NCBI RefSeq assembly: GCF_016908495.1
Contig: NZ_JAFBDZ010000003.1
Coordinates: 620,001 to 684,000 of the forward strand
DNA: 64,000 nt
Reading direction: 5' to 3'
Origin: Rossellomorea pakistanensis
Lineage (GTDB): Bacteria > Bacillota > Bacilli > Bacillales > Bacillaceae_B
The notes under the pieces are model-generated. The model was not told where the DNA came from, searched no databases, and worked only from the letters and a program-made list of their open reading frames with translations. Shown here one piece after another: positions 8,314-16,836 of this stretch. The position numbers were made by a program, and so were the translations under genes. Position 1 is the stretch's first letter; each line of letters starts with the position of its first letter.

Positions 8314-9015
8314 ATGAAAGTATCTATCATAATTCCTTTTTATAATTGTCCTTATGTAGATCAAGCGATTAATAGTGCACTAAACCAATCTTATAAGAAT
8401 ATTGAAGTAATTTTAGTTGATGATGGTTCTACACAATATGTGGAAAAGATTAAACCGTATTTAAATAGGATAAAATATTTAAAGAAAGCCAATGGTGGAA
8501 CAGCTTCCGCCTTAAACCATGGGATTAGACATGCCACAGGACAATATTTTGCATGGTTAAGTTCAGATGATATCTTCTTAAAGGATAAAGTAGAAAGACA
8601 ACTAGCTTTTATGAATAGAACGGGTGCACTCATTTCCTATACAGCTTTTACAAAAATAGATGCTAATAATAATGTTATTAATCACATCCATTATGGACAA
8701 ATGAATAGAGCAGACTTTATGGAGCAACTCTTGAGGGGATGTCCAATAAATGGTTGTACTGTTATGATCGATATTAATTTACTTAATAAGGTTGGTATGT
8801 TTGATGTGAATTATAAATATTCTCAAGACTATGAAATGTGGTGCAGGATGCTTCTTCATACTCACATTTATTACTACAACGAGCCACTTACCTTATATCG
8901 GGTTCATAATGCAATGGGTTCGGTGAAATATCGAAGTAGAATGTCTAGGGAGGAAGAGTTAGTTAAATATAGATATAATAAATATTTTCAGGTTTATAAA
9001 CATAAATACAAATAA
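8314..9015 (+). CDS. GT2-family glycosyltransferase (copy 2)
   Basis: A 233-residue paralogue of the enzyme at 6353-7063. The catalytic features are the same: SIIIPFYNCPYVDQAI start, VDDGST, WLSSDD and QDYEMWCRM. The two are very close over the N-terminal 100 residues and diverge more towards the C-terminus, which usually fixes acceptor choice. The upstream regions are also alike (promoter block and the segment with CGAAAGAAGGTA before the ATG), so promoter and gene were duplicated together. Cytosolic, no membrane segment. It probably adds a second or alternative sugar in the same pathway. Confidence 0.88.
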   Translation: MKVSIIIPFYNCPYVDQAINSALNQSYKNIEVILVDDGSTQYVEKIKPYLNRIKYLKKANGGTASALNHGIRHATGQYFAWLSSDDIFLKDKVERQLAFMNRTGALISYTAFTKIDANNNVINHIHYGQMNRADFMEQLLRGCPINGCTVMIDINLLNKVGMFDVNYKYSQDYEMWCRMLLHTHIYYYNEPLTLYRVHNAMGSVKYRSRMSREEELVKYRYNKYFQVYKHKYK

Positions 9016-9043
9016 GATAATGAAATAAAAAAAGATAGTGATT

Positions 9044-9073
9044 AACCCTCCTCAATAAATGATGGGGAGGGTT
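9044..9073. terminator. bidirectional terminator between convergent genes
   Basis: AACCCTCC (9044-9051) and GGAGGGTT (9066-9073) pair perfectly. It separates the second GT2 gene from the convergent epimerase gene. Confidence 0.75.
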
Positions 9074-9084
9074 CGAAATTCGTA

Positions 9085-9999
9085 TTAAGAATTCATAGAA
9101 ATCTTATATGTTTCTAAGACTCCCGATTTTATATCATAATCAGGGGTCCATTTCAATTCATTTATTGCTTTACTATTAGCAAGACAGCTATGTTTAATGT
9201 CACCTACCCTTTCATTAGTGTGAATATAGTGAAGATCCTTTAAATGTGTGTTGTCAAGAATTCTAATTAAATCAATAATTGAAGTAGATTTACCAGTACA
9301 TATTTGAAAAGTACCATTTTTTCCATTCTCAATAGCAGCAATATTTGCACTTGCGACATCTTTTACATAAATATAATCCCTTGTCTGCATTCCATCGCCA
9401 TGAACCTTTAATGAATCATTGTTCTTCATTTTTTTAAGAAAAACCGCAATTACTCCACCTTCACCTTTTGCAGTTTGCCTTGGCCCATAAACATTTCCGT
9501 ATCTTAATATAGTATAAGATTGTCCAAAAATATTATTATATAATTTTATATAATGTTCAGCAGATAATTTTGAAAGGCCGTAGTAAGAAATTGGAAGAGT
9601 AAAGTCTTCTTCATGTATTATTTTTTTTCCTGTGTCCCCATATACTGCAGAGGTAGATGAAAAGATAAACTTTTTAACAGAAGCTTCCTTACAAGCTTCC
9701 AACAGATTGATCGTTCCCATTATATTAACGTCCGCATCAAAATATGGATTTAATGTAGAGTGTTCTACATCTGCTTGCGCAGCTAAATGAAAGAGTAAAT
9801 CAGGTTTTTCATTTACGATTAAGTTTTTGGTTTCTATACTACAAATATCCATGTTATGTGGGATGGCCAAAGGATGGATATTGCTATGTTTTCCGGTACT
9901 ATAGTTATCAATGACATGCACTACAACGCCTTTATTAATTAATGCCTCTACTAAATGGGAACCAATAAATCCTGCTCCTCCGGTAACAATTGCTTTCAT
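9085..9999 (-). CDS. NAD-dependent nucleotide-sugar epimerase/dehydratase (GalE-like)
   Basis: A 304-residue extended short-chain dehydrogenase. TGGAGFIGSH (7-16) binds NAD, SSTSAVYG gives the catalytic Ser/Thr and YYGLSK the Tyr-x-x-x-Lys pair; YGNVYGPRQ and TRDYIYVKDVA are typical of UDP-sugar 4-epimerases of the GalE/WbpP group. It would make a UDP-sugar (for example UDP-Gal or UDP-GalNAc) for the neighbouring glycosyltransferases. This fits the GalNAc-transferase-like enzyme at 19575. A sigma-K like -10 (CATACGATA, minus strand 10028-10036) lies upstream without a clear -35. Which UDP-sugar it acts on is unknown. Confidence 0.85.
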   Translation of the reverse strand: MKAIVTGGAGFIGSHLVEALINKGVVVHVIDNYSTGKHSNIHPLAIPHNMDICSIETKNLIVNEKPDLLFHLAAQADVEHSTLNPYFDADVNIMGTINLLEACKEASVKKFIFSSTSAVYGDTGKKIIHEEDFTLPISYYGLSKLSAEHYIKLYNNIFGQSYTILRYGNVYGPRQTAKGEGGVIAVFLKKMKNNDSLKVHGDGMQTRDYIYVKDVASANIAAIENGKNGTFQICTGKSTSIIDLIRILDNTHLKDLHYIHTNERVGDIKHSCLANSKAINELKWTPDYDIKSGVLETYKISMNS

Positions 10000-10367
10000 A
10001 CTTTATTACATCCTTAATCTTTTTTAATATCGTATGTTAATAGATATTTTTTTGATAAGGCAAGAACCTAAAATAAAGTTATTAAAAGTATGTGAAAGCT
10101 AAATAGTGTTTTTTACTAATAAGGGCTTTTGATTCAATATAGCCAATTCCAATATCATTCCTGAGGATTGTACATATAATAAAAAGAATCTAAGTACTTA
10201 AAATATTTCATAATAAGAAAGAAAAAGTATATCCGGAATAACTCTTAATGATTGTACAATGATGAAAGATTTAGAAACTATAAAACTAAGATTGTTTGAA
10301 GGTATATGTAGAATATTTATTAGATCTTTAAAGGATAAGAATTAATTTGAAAAAAGGTGAGGGGTTA
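10000..10367. other. intergenic between divergent genes
   Basis: No gene with a ribosome binding site. It holds two sigma-K like -10 elements, CATACGATA on the minus strand (10028-10036) and CATATAATA on the plus strand (10173-10181), each without a matching AC -35. Confidence 0.45.
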
Positions 10368-11327
10368 ATGAATAATATCTATTTAGTTGGGGCGCAGCAA
10401 AAATCAGAGGTATTAAAAGATTGGGAACAATTTAAAAGGTCTATTGTATTAGATATGAATTTAAGTAATCAAAAGGTTATAAAAGTAATTGATTACGTAT
10501 CTCCACCAGAAGTTTGCCCAGATATGAATGCATCGATTTCTTTTACAGCAGCAACCCTATCCAATCAAAAATTATATGTTGGTACTCAAACGGAGGTTAT
10601 AGTATTTAATACACAGAATTTCAAATCGGAAAAATATATCTCTCTCCCATTATTTAATGATATTCATCATGTAAAACCTCGAAAAAACGGAAACCTGCTG
10701 GTGGTGAATACTGGATTAGAAATGGTTATTGAACTTTCGGCGAACGGGAAAATTATCAATTATTGGAATGTATTAGGTGAAGATCCATGGGGACGTTTTA
10801 GCAAAACCACTGATTATAGAAAAGTTCCTACAACAAAACCTCATCAATCTCATCCGAATTATGTTTTTGAATTAAATGATGAAATTTGGGTTACAAGGTG
10901 CTTACAAAAAGATGCTATTTGTGTAACCGAACCAAACAAAAAAATTACCATTGGCCGACAGTTAATTCACGATGGAATTGTTTTTAATAACAAAATTTAT
11001 TTTACTCAAGTAGATGGATGTATTGTAATCGTTAACGCAAATACATTAGAAATAGAAAAGGTTATTAATCTTCTTAATATTTCAGGGAAGGATAAAAAGC
11101 TTGGTTGGTGCAGAGGAATTAAACCACTCAATGAAGATATTGTTTTGGTTGGATTTTCTAGAATAAGGCCATCAAGAAAAATTAATAAGGATGGTACAAC
11201 AGAATGGTTAGGTGGTTATGGGGTAATGCCGACCAGATTAGCTTGTTATGATATTAAAAAGAATAAGTTACTTTGGGAAAAAAATTTGGAAGACTATGAT
11301 TTAAATGTTATCTATTCAATCAATTAA
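10368..11327 (+). CDS. beta-propeller-like protein, unknown function
   Basis: A 319-residue protein starting at ATG 10368 behind GGTGAGGGG; an earlier in-frame TTG exists but would cover this site. The sequence has repeated blade-like units (KLYVGTQTEVIVFNTQNF, GNLLVVNTGLEMVIEL, NDEIWVTRCLQKDAICVTE, KIYFTQVDGCIVIVN), the pattern of a six- to seven-bladed propeller. HHVKP and HQSHPN histidine-rich stretches stand out. No signal peptide. Proteins of this general type occur beside glycosyltransferases and sulfotransferases in surface-polysaccharide loci, but their activity is not known to me. It ends in a strong terminator and is probably transcribed alone. Confidence 0.75.
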   Translation: MNNIYLVGAQQKSEVLKDWEQFKRSIVLDMNLSNQKVIKVIDYVSPPEVCPDMNASISFTAATLSNQKLYVGTQTEVIVFNTQNFKSEKYISLPLFNDIHHVKPRKNGNLLVVNTGLEMVIELSANGKIINYWNVLGEDPWGRFSKTTDYRKVPTTKPHQSHPNYVFELNDEIWVTRCLQKDAICVTEPNKKITIGRQLIHDGIVFNNKIYFTQVDGCIVIVNANTLEIEKVINLLNISGKDKKLGWCRGIKPLNEDIVLVGFSRIRPSRKINKDGTTEWLGGYGVMPTRLACYDIKKNKLLWEKNLEDYDLNVIYSIN

Positions 11328-11343
11328 ATACAATATTCCAGTA

Positions 11344-11384
11344 GTGAAGGAAATTAAATTCGTCTCAATTTCCTTCACTTTTTT
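11344..11384 (+). terminator. strong terminator
   Basis: GTGAAGGAAATT and AATTTCCTTCAC are perfect 12-base arms around 11 bases, followed by six T. Confidence 0.92.
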
Positions 11385-11537
11385 CCGGGCAAAATATTAA
11401 GAATGCTCTTAGTATTTATTAAAAGTTTCCTACGATTGAAACTAGGTCTAAATAGACTTCTTTTTGGTTTTACGAATAGAGAATGACTTCTTAAGTAAAA
11501 AACGGAATATGAGATATTGTCATCCTTACTTTTTGAA

Positions 11538-11608
11538 ACCAATTACAGTAATTGGTGTGGTAATATCCTCTTATTCTCTATCAAAAGTAAAAAAATGAAG
11601 GATATTAC
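11538..11608. repeat. two adjacent inverted repeats, intergenic
   Basis: ACCAATTAC-A-GTAATTGGT (11538-11556) is a perfect palindrome with a one-base centre. Next to it GTAATATCC (11560-11568) and GGATATTAC (11600-11608) form a second pair. They lie between convergent genes, so an operator role is not obvious; the rest of 11385-11682 shows no gene. Confidence 0.45.
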
Positions 11609-11682
11609 CTGGCTAGAAAATGACTAAAAATTAAATTAATAAAGACGAAGATGGACTCTAAAACCATTAAGAATAAAAATAT

Positions 11683-12750
11683 CTATTTTTTAGATACAAT
11701 AGAGTTTAGCATAGTAGTAAAGTTATGGTTATAGCGTTCTAAACTGAAATTATTTTGTACATGGGTTAGTGCGTTTGTTCTGATTTTTTCCGTTAGTGAA
11801 GAATTCGTCATTAACTCTTTTGCTTGTTTGAATGCGCTATTTATATCACCAATTGTATAGTATTTTCCTGTTTGGTTATGAACAACTGCGGTCTGGATCC
11901 CGTCGCAGTCTGTAGTTAGAATAGGACAGCGACTGCTCATTGCCTCTAAGGGGGCATACGGCGCTCCTTCTACTTTGGATGTAATACATAAGAATCCGCC
12001 AGAGTCACCGATTTTTGAGAAGTAGTGGCTCATATCCTTATTTGGTATATTTGAAAATACGGTTAAGTTTTTATCAATATTTAGTTTCTTTCTCATTGCT
12101 GCAAAACTCTCACGTTCTTCTCGAGTGGATAGAGTGGGATCTTCAAACATATATAGCTCAATATTAGGGTTATCTTGAACTAATCGATGACCGATAAGTA
12201 GGAATTCCCTCCAATTTTTGTTATCTTCAATACGACCAATCCACGCAACTATTGGGTTAGGGTGTTTAGGTAGTATTTTGTAGGAGTACTGTTTCCAATC
12301 TAAACAATTGTTAAAATTAAATTTTGGGGTGTTTGGAAAAAGAGTATTAAATAATTTCGTTATATGAGGAGTCCTAGGGTTTAATAATCCATCAGCATAT
12401 TTCGATACAATGGGCTTTGCTGCTGTTAAGACCTTAGTTGCTTTATTTTTTGCACCCAGACCTTGGATTTCATAAATTAATTTTCCTTTAAAACCCAAAT
12501 TTATTAACCGAGGTAATGCACCATAATCTGATATGATTACTGCTGCGTCATAATTTCCCTTTAATAAAATTTGTTTAATCTTGTTATCCTCGTTAGTAAT
12601 ATAGACTGGAGCATGATGATCATTGATTAATTCCCTTTGTTTTCGATAGTAAAGAAATTCACATTGATAATTTTTAAGTGCAGCCCGACGCTGTCGGTTA
12701 TGAGTCTCTACCCCTCCACTTGGTACATAATATACAAACAGAATCTTCAT
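11683..12750 (-). CDS. GT4-type (GT-B) glycosyltransferase
   Basis: A 355-residue retaining glycosyltransferase of the GT-B fold. The N-terminal half opens with KILFVYYVPSGGVETH, a glycine-rich acceptor-side loop; the C-terminal donor domain has AWIGRIEDNKNW (about 170-181) and SKVEGAPYAPLEAMSS (about 260-275), the E-x7-E-type nucleotide-sugar motif. Cytosolic, no membrane segment. The start ATG follows AATGGAGGTATTAC. It stands alone between a convergent gene and a divergent glycosyltransferase. Its role is inferred to be one transfer step in the island's glycan; donor unknown. Confidence 0.87.
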   Translation of the reverse strand: MKILFVYYVPSGGVETHNRQRRAALKNYQCEFLYYRKQRELINDHHAPVYITNEDNKIKQILLKGNYDAAVIISDYGALPRLINLGFKGKLIYEIQGLGAKNKATKVLTAAKPIVSKYADGLLNPRTPHITKLFNTLFPNTPKFNFNNCLDWKQYSYKILPKHPNPIVAWIGRIEDNKNWREFLLIGHRLVQDNPNIELYMFEDPTLSTREERESFAAMRKKLNIDKNLTVFSNIPNKDMSHYFSKIGDSGGFLCITSKVEGAPYAPLEAMSSRCPILTTDCDGIQTAVVHNQTGKYYTIGDINSAFKQAKELMTNSSLTEKIRTNALTHVQNNFSLERYNHNFTTMLNSIVSKK

Positions 12751-13163
12751 GTAATACCTCCATTTAATTATTTTAAAGAATTGACCTTATTCCGCACTTC
12801 CCTTTTGTAGCTTCCAACTTCAATATATGTATATGTATAAAAATGATTCCAAATCGCCTATGCAAATGAGAAAAATAGTACATAAGATAAGTAGAGAATG
12901 TTAAAGACAATGTTTGTGAAATTAAAGTCTCTAAATAAATAAGAAACTAGTAATACTTTATGCTTAGACTCGAATAGTTTATTGCTGTCTATATAATTTT
13001 CAAATAGGTGCAATTGTAAAGATAAAATAAGCAAACTAAACCTAGAATTATACATTATGATTGATTTGAAAATTGAAATATTTAAGGACATATATATAAC
13101 TATTAATAGTAGATATCTATATCTATGAAGATTAATTTTATTAAATTGGGGGATTGGTTTTAA
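12751..13163. other. divergent intergenic region, no gene seen
   Basis: Very A+T-rich. The one longer open frame (minus strand, 12858-13091) has no ribosome binding site. A near sigma-K -10 (CATATATAT at 13089) precedes the gene at 13164, without a -35. Confidence 0.4.
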
Positions 13164-14660
13164 ATGAAGGCAAAGTATCTTGTTATCTCTAGTGTAGGGG
13201 ATACATCTTTACATTTATCCTGGGTAAAGCCGGCCAAACATAAAAGTTTCGACTTGGCTCTCATTTACTATGGAAATCAAAAGGGAAGATATAAGAATGA
13301 TTGTGATTATTATTTTGAACGGAAAGGTACAAAGTATCGAAATGTTTACTATGCTTACTCCCAAATGAAAGAACGTTTTCAAGAATATGATGCTATCTGG
13401 ATACCGGATGATGATATTCTTATAAACAGTGAAGAAATTATGAATTTTTTTAATATTATCAAGAGCTATGATCTATTGTTAGCCCAACCATCTTTAACTC
13501 ATGATTCTTATATTGGGCACTGGAAGATAACTGAGCATCAAAATGGAAATATTTTAAGGTATACAAACTATGTGGAAATTATGGCACCTGGGTTTTCTAA
13601 GCTAGGATTTAAAACATGTATAGAAACTTTTCAGGAAAGTCACTCTGGATTTGGTCTTGATTTTACTTGGCCTCGCATAATGGGACTACCTAAAAATAAA
13701 ATTGCTGTTATTGACGAGGTATTAATGAAGCATACTCGACCTTCTAAAACTGGAGATTTATATCCACAACTAATTGAAAATCCTATCAATGAAGGTAGAA
13801 GAGTTTGTTTAAAATATGGGATAAATTGGGATGATTGTCTAGTTGCAGAAACTTATGGAAGGGTAAAGTCTGAAAGAAGTAACTTAAATGTACAGAAAAA
13901 TTCAATATGTTTTATCATTCCAACCACTACTAACAGAGAAAGGGTACTTTATAAGGTAGTTAAACATCTATTACGGGATATTCCTTTTCCTTTTAGCCTA
14001 TATATTTATAATGACCGAGCTAATCCTTTAATTCCGGCACTAACAAGACTAATAAAGGCGGTGAAAAGAAATGATATTAAATTAGTGGTTTATAATGATA
14101 CTGGGAAACTCAATAATAATAAAATAGGTGCTGGTGGCGCTCGGAACTTGATGTTTGAAGAGACAAAACTAAAGCACGATGTTGTCATTTCATTGGATGA
14201 CGATATGCAGCTAAAACCTCAATGGGTTGAGAATGTAATTAATGCAATGAATAAATATCCAAAACACTGTGTTTTTACTGGGATAGTGAGGGGACAGGAT
14301 GGGAAAATTCAATTTGCAGGTTCAAAATTTAAAATTAATAATAATACGCTCTATCGTTATGATCTCACTGATATGGAGTCAAAATATAAATTTACCGATT
14401 GGGGACCGATAGGTTGTATGGCTTTTTGTCGTTCTGCCTTAACAGAATCAGTCTATATTCCCCCTTTATACATTAGGGATGACGCCTCTTTTTATCTCTT
14501 ACTACGTAAATTCGGAATAAATGAAACGGTAGTAGTATCTGATGCTGAATCCATACACAAACCGATTTCAGTGCCAAGCTCTAATTTGCGTTTAAAGGAA
14601 GAGCTGGAAAAAGAGCGTGGCTACTTTAGGAAATTGTATGGTTTAGAACTTGGTTACTAA
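13164..14660 (+). CDS. two-domain protein: DUF707-like plus GT2-like glycosyltransferase
   Basis: A 498-residue fusion. Residues 1 to about 240 resemble the DUF707 group of putative glycosyltransferases: AIWIPDDDILI (about 86-96) supplies a DDD metal site, and SHSGFGLDFTWP and DEVLMKHTRP follow. Residues about 248-498 are a GT2-like domain: ICFIIPTTTNRERVLYKVV, GAGGARNLMFEE, VVISLDDDMQLKPQWV with the DDD site, and the later DWGPIGCMAF and IRDDASFYLLL acceptor-side motifs. Both halves keep their acidic metal motif, so it may add two sugars in turn. No membrane segment. The sulfotransferase starts 53 bases downstream and is probably in the same transcript. Confidence 0.82.
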   Translation: MKAKYLVISSVGDTSLHLSWVKPAKHKSFDLALIYYGNQKGRYKNDCDYYFERKGTKYRNVYYAYSQMKERFQEYDAIWIPDDDILINSEEIMNFFNIIKSYDLLLAQPSLTHDSYIGHWKITEHQNGNILRYTNYVEIMAPGFSKLGFKTCIETFQESHSGFGLDFTWPRIMGLPKNKIAVIDEVLMKHTRPSKTGDLYPQLIENPINEGRRVCLKYGINWDDCLVAETYGRVKSERSNLNVQKNSICFIIPTTTNRERVLYKVVKHLLRDIPFPFSLYIYNDRANPLIPALTRLIKAVKRNDIKLVVYNDTGKLNNNKIGAGGARNLMFEETKLKHDVVISLDDDMQLKPQWVENVINAMNKYPKHCVFTGIVRGQDGKIQFAGSKFKINNNTLYRYDLTDMESKYKFTDWGPIGCMAFCRSALTESVYIPPLYIRDDASFYLLLRKFGINETVVVSDAESIHKPISVPSSNLRLKEELEKERGYFRKLYGLELGY

Positions 14661-14713
14661 AATGGAATTATTTATTTATCATAGTTACAATACAATGATT
14701 GGGAAGTGTCTTT

Positions 14714-15484
14714 ATGCCGTTAGATGATCATGAAGTAATAGAAAGGTTAATAAGTTCTTATGTCCCTTTATATAATAAAGATTTTCCTCTAATTTTATTT
14801 TGGACTCCTAAAAGCGGATGTACAACCTTTAATAAATGGTTTTTTTTTCAAATAGGACTTTTAGATAAAGTAAACGCAATGAAAGAGGGTAAACCCCATA
14901 GTTATAGGAGTTATATATACAGAGAAGAACCTAAATATTCACAACAGATAACACTAAACCTGTTAGAATCTAAAAAGGATACGTATAAACTTGTTCGTAA
15001 TCCTTATAAAAGAGCGGTTAGTTCTTTTTTGCATACACTCAGTCATACATGGCTTAAAAGTGTATTTCATAGTTATGTAAATGACGGTTTATCCTTTAAG
15101 CAATATTTACATCATCTTAAACAATTAGGTTCAAGTGTCTATAAATTAGATCGACACATTGCACCTCAATATATAGAAGGTGAAGAGCGATTTATAAATA
15201 ATTATATCCAATTGGAGGAATTCACCAAGCGTATTAGAGAGATTGAAATGAAATATAACCTATTAAATGCTCCTCTTTCTGAACTTTCGAAATCCTCACA
15301 TCACTTTTCTGATCGGATGACAGTTAAAGGTGATTATGCTGAAAAAGCTCTTACGAAAGATTCCTTTAATGGGATGTTCCCAACTTATGATAGCTTTTAC
15401 AATAAAGAAACAATAGAGTTGGTTAAGGAAATATTTAAGAAGGATTTTGAGATGTATAGGTACAAGAAAAGTTACCACCTTTAA
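14714..15484 (+). CDS. PAPS-dependent sulfotransferase, carbohydrate type
   Basis: A 256-residue sulfotransferase of the sulfotransfer_2-like group. PKSGCTTF (32-39), preceded by LILFW, is the 5'-phosphosulfate loop; KLVRNPYKRAVSSF (92-105) supplies R95 and the serine of the 3'-phosphate site. HIAPQYI and FSDRM lie in the acceptor part. It would move sulfate from PAPS to a hydroxyl of a glycan. No signal peptide or membrane anchor, so it acts in the cytosol, unlike Golgi enzymes. Start ATG 14714 follows GGAAG; an in-frame TTG 15 bases upstream lacks a site. PAPS would come from the sat/cysC genes 6-10 kb downstream. Acceptor unknown; the glycosyltransferase context favours a sugar. Confidence 0.87.
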   Translation: MPLDDHEVIERLISSYVPLYNKDFPLILFWTPKSGCTTFNKWFFFQIGLLDKVNAMKEGKPHSYRSYIYREEPKYSQQITLNLLESKKDTYKLVRNPYKRAVSSFLHTLSHTWLKSVFHSYVNDGLSFKQYLHHLKQLGSSVYKLDRHIAPQYIEGEERFINNYIQLEEFTKRIREIEMKYNLLNAPLSELSKSSHHFSDRMTVKGDYAEKALTKDSFNGMFPTYDSFYNKETIELVKEIFKKDFEMYRYKKSYHL

Positions 15485-15519
15485 AGGTTAATAGTTATTC
15501 TTATAAGTTAATTTTCTAA

Positions 15520-15561
15520 AAAATCGTCCTCTTATATGTTTTATAGGAGGGCGATTTTTTT
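15520..15561 (+). terminator. terminator after the sulfotransferase
   Basis: AAATCGTCCTC pairs with GAGGGCGATTT (one T-G), followed by a run of T. Confidence 0.9.
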
Positions 15562-15682
15562 GGGGGCTAAATCAATTGAAAACTCTTATAGCTTATAGGA
15601 ATTGACATGATTAAATATTATTCTTTCTTTCAATTTTTCTAAGGACAAAAGCCTTTTTTGAAAACAGAGAGAGATGTCTAGG

Positions 15683-15709
15683 ACAGGAACTGTGTTTAAT
15701 CATAAATAT
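15683..15709 (+). promoter_or_regulatory. sigma-K like promoter of the nucleotide-sugar operon
   Basis: AC (15683-15684), 16 bases, CATAAATAT (15701-15709): -35 and spacing match sigma-K, while the last two -10 bases read AT instead of TA. Confidence 0.42.
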
Positions 15710-15741
15710 ATAAAAGAGAGGGAACAAAGGAGAGGGGATTA

Positions 15742-16836
15742 ATGAAAGTATTAACTGTACTAGGAACAAGGCCGGAAGTTATTAGATTGAGCATAATTAT
15801 AAATAAATTAGATGAATTGGCAGATAAGCATATACTTGTTCATTCCGGTCAGAATTTTACTCATTCCTTGAACGGCGTTTTTTTTAAGGAACTAGGAATC
15901 CGCAATCCAGACTATACGTTATCGACAAAGCAACAAACCTTGGGAGAACAACTTTCTTCATTATTTTCTGGTTTAGAAAAAATTCTTCTTAAAGAAAAGC
16001 CAGATAAAGTTCTAGTTTTAGGGGATACAAATAGTGGATTAAGCTCCATATTGGCTGAGAGACAGATGATTCCTGTTGTACACATGGAGGCAGGTAATCG
16101 TTGTTTTGACCTAAATGTTCCTGAGGAGAAAAACCGAAAAATCATCGATGCCATTTCATCTTTTAATCTTGTATACACTCCATATAGTAAAAATAATCTA
16201 CTTAGAGAAGGAATGACTCCTAGTAGAATCATAATCTGTGGAAATCCTATTTATGAAGTACTCACACATTATGATAAACAAATCACAAATAGTCGTATTT
16301 TAAAAGATCTAAAGCTTCAAGTACAAGATTACTTTCTAGTAACGATTCATAGAGCAGAAAACGTAGACAATTCAAGACATTTGAAAAATATTGTTAATGC
16401 ATTGAATACATTAGCAGACACCTACAAAAAAAGAATCATTTTCAGTACCCATCCTAGAACAAGATCTAAGCTAGATCAAGCTCAAAACATTCCTCTTAAT
16501 CCTTTAATTGAATTTCACGAGCCCTTTGGTTTTTTTGATTTTGTCAAATTGGAGAAAAATGCTCTATGTGTGTTGACTGACAGTGGCACAGTCCAAGAAG
16601 AATGCTGTATTTTTCATGTACCAACTGTAACGGTTAGAAAAACAACAGAAAGGCCGGAGACTGTGGATTGTGGAAGTAACTTTATATCTGGTTTGGAAGA
16701 GAGCAATATCATTGATGGAGTTAAAGTAATGATTTCGAGATCAACAAATTGGGAATGTCCCTCTGAGTATCTTGATTTAAACGTATCCGATAAAGTGATT
16801 AACATTATCTTAGGAGGTTCAGAAATTGTTTACTAA
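15742..16836 (+). CDS. UDP-N-acetylglucosamine 2-epimerase family (WecB-like)
   Basis: A 364-residue non-hydrolysing UDP-HexNAc 2-epimerase. KVLTVLGTRPEVIRL at the start, VLGDTNSGL, HMEAGNRCFD, THPRTRS, LTDSGTVQEECC and TTERPE are the family signatures. It starts at ATG behind GGAGAGGGG. Next come a CapE-like dehydratase (11-base overlap) and an RmlD-like reductase (4-base overlap). In that company the likely reaction is the last step of UDP-L-FucNAc or UDP-L-QuiNAc synthesis (CapG/WbjD or WbvD role) rather than making UDP-ManNAc. Which of these it is cannot be settled from sequence alone. First gene of a four-gene operon. Confidence 0.9.
   Translation: MKVLTVLGTRPEVIRLSIIINKLDELADKHILVHSGQNFTHSLNGVFFKELGIRNPDYTLSTKQQTLGEQLSSLFSGLEKILLKEKPDKVLVLGDTNSGLSSILAERQMIPVVHMEAGNRCFDLNVPEEKNRKIIDAISSFNLVYTPYSKNNLLREGMTPSRIIICGNPIYEVLTHYDKQITNSRILKDLKLQVQDYFLVTIHRAENVDNSRHLKNIVNALNTLADTYKKRIIFSTHPRTRSKLDQAQNIPLNPLIEFHEPFGFFDFVKLEKNALCVLTDSGTVQEECCIFHVPTVTVRKTTERPETVDCGSNFISGLEESNIIDGVKVMISRSTNWECPSEYLDLNVSDKVINIILGGSEIVY

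Noticed and set aside
12858..13091. 77-residue minus-strand open frame
   Set aside because: No ribosome site, very A+T-rich, composition of non-coding DNA.
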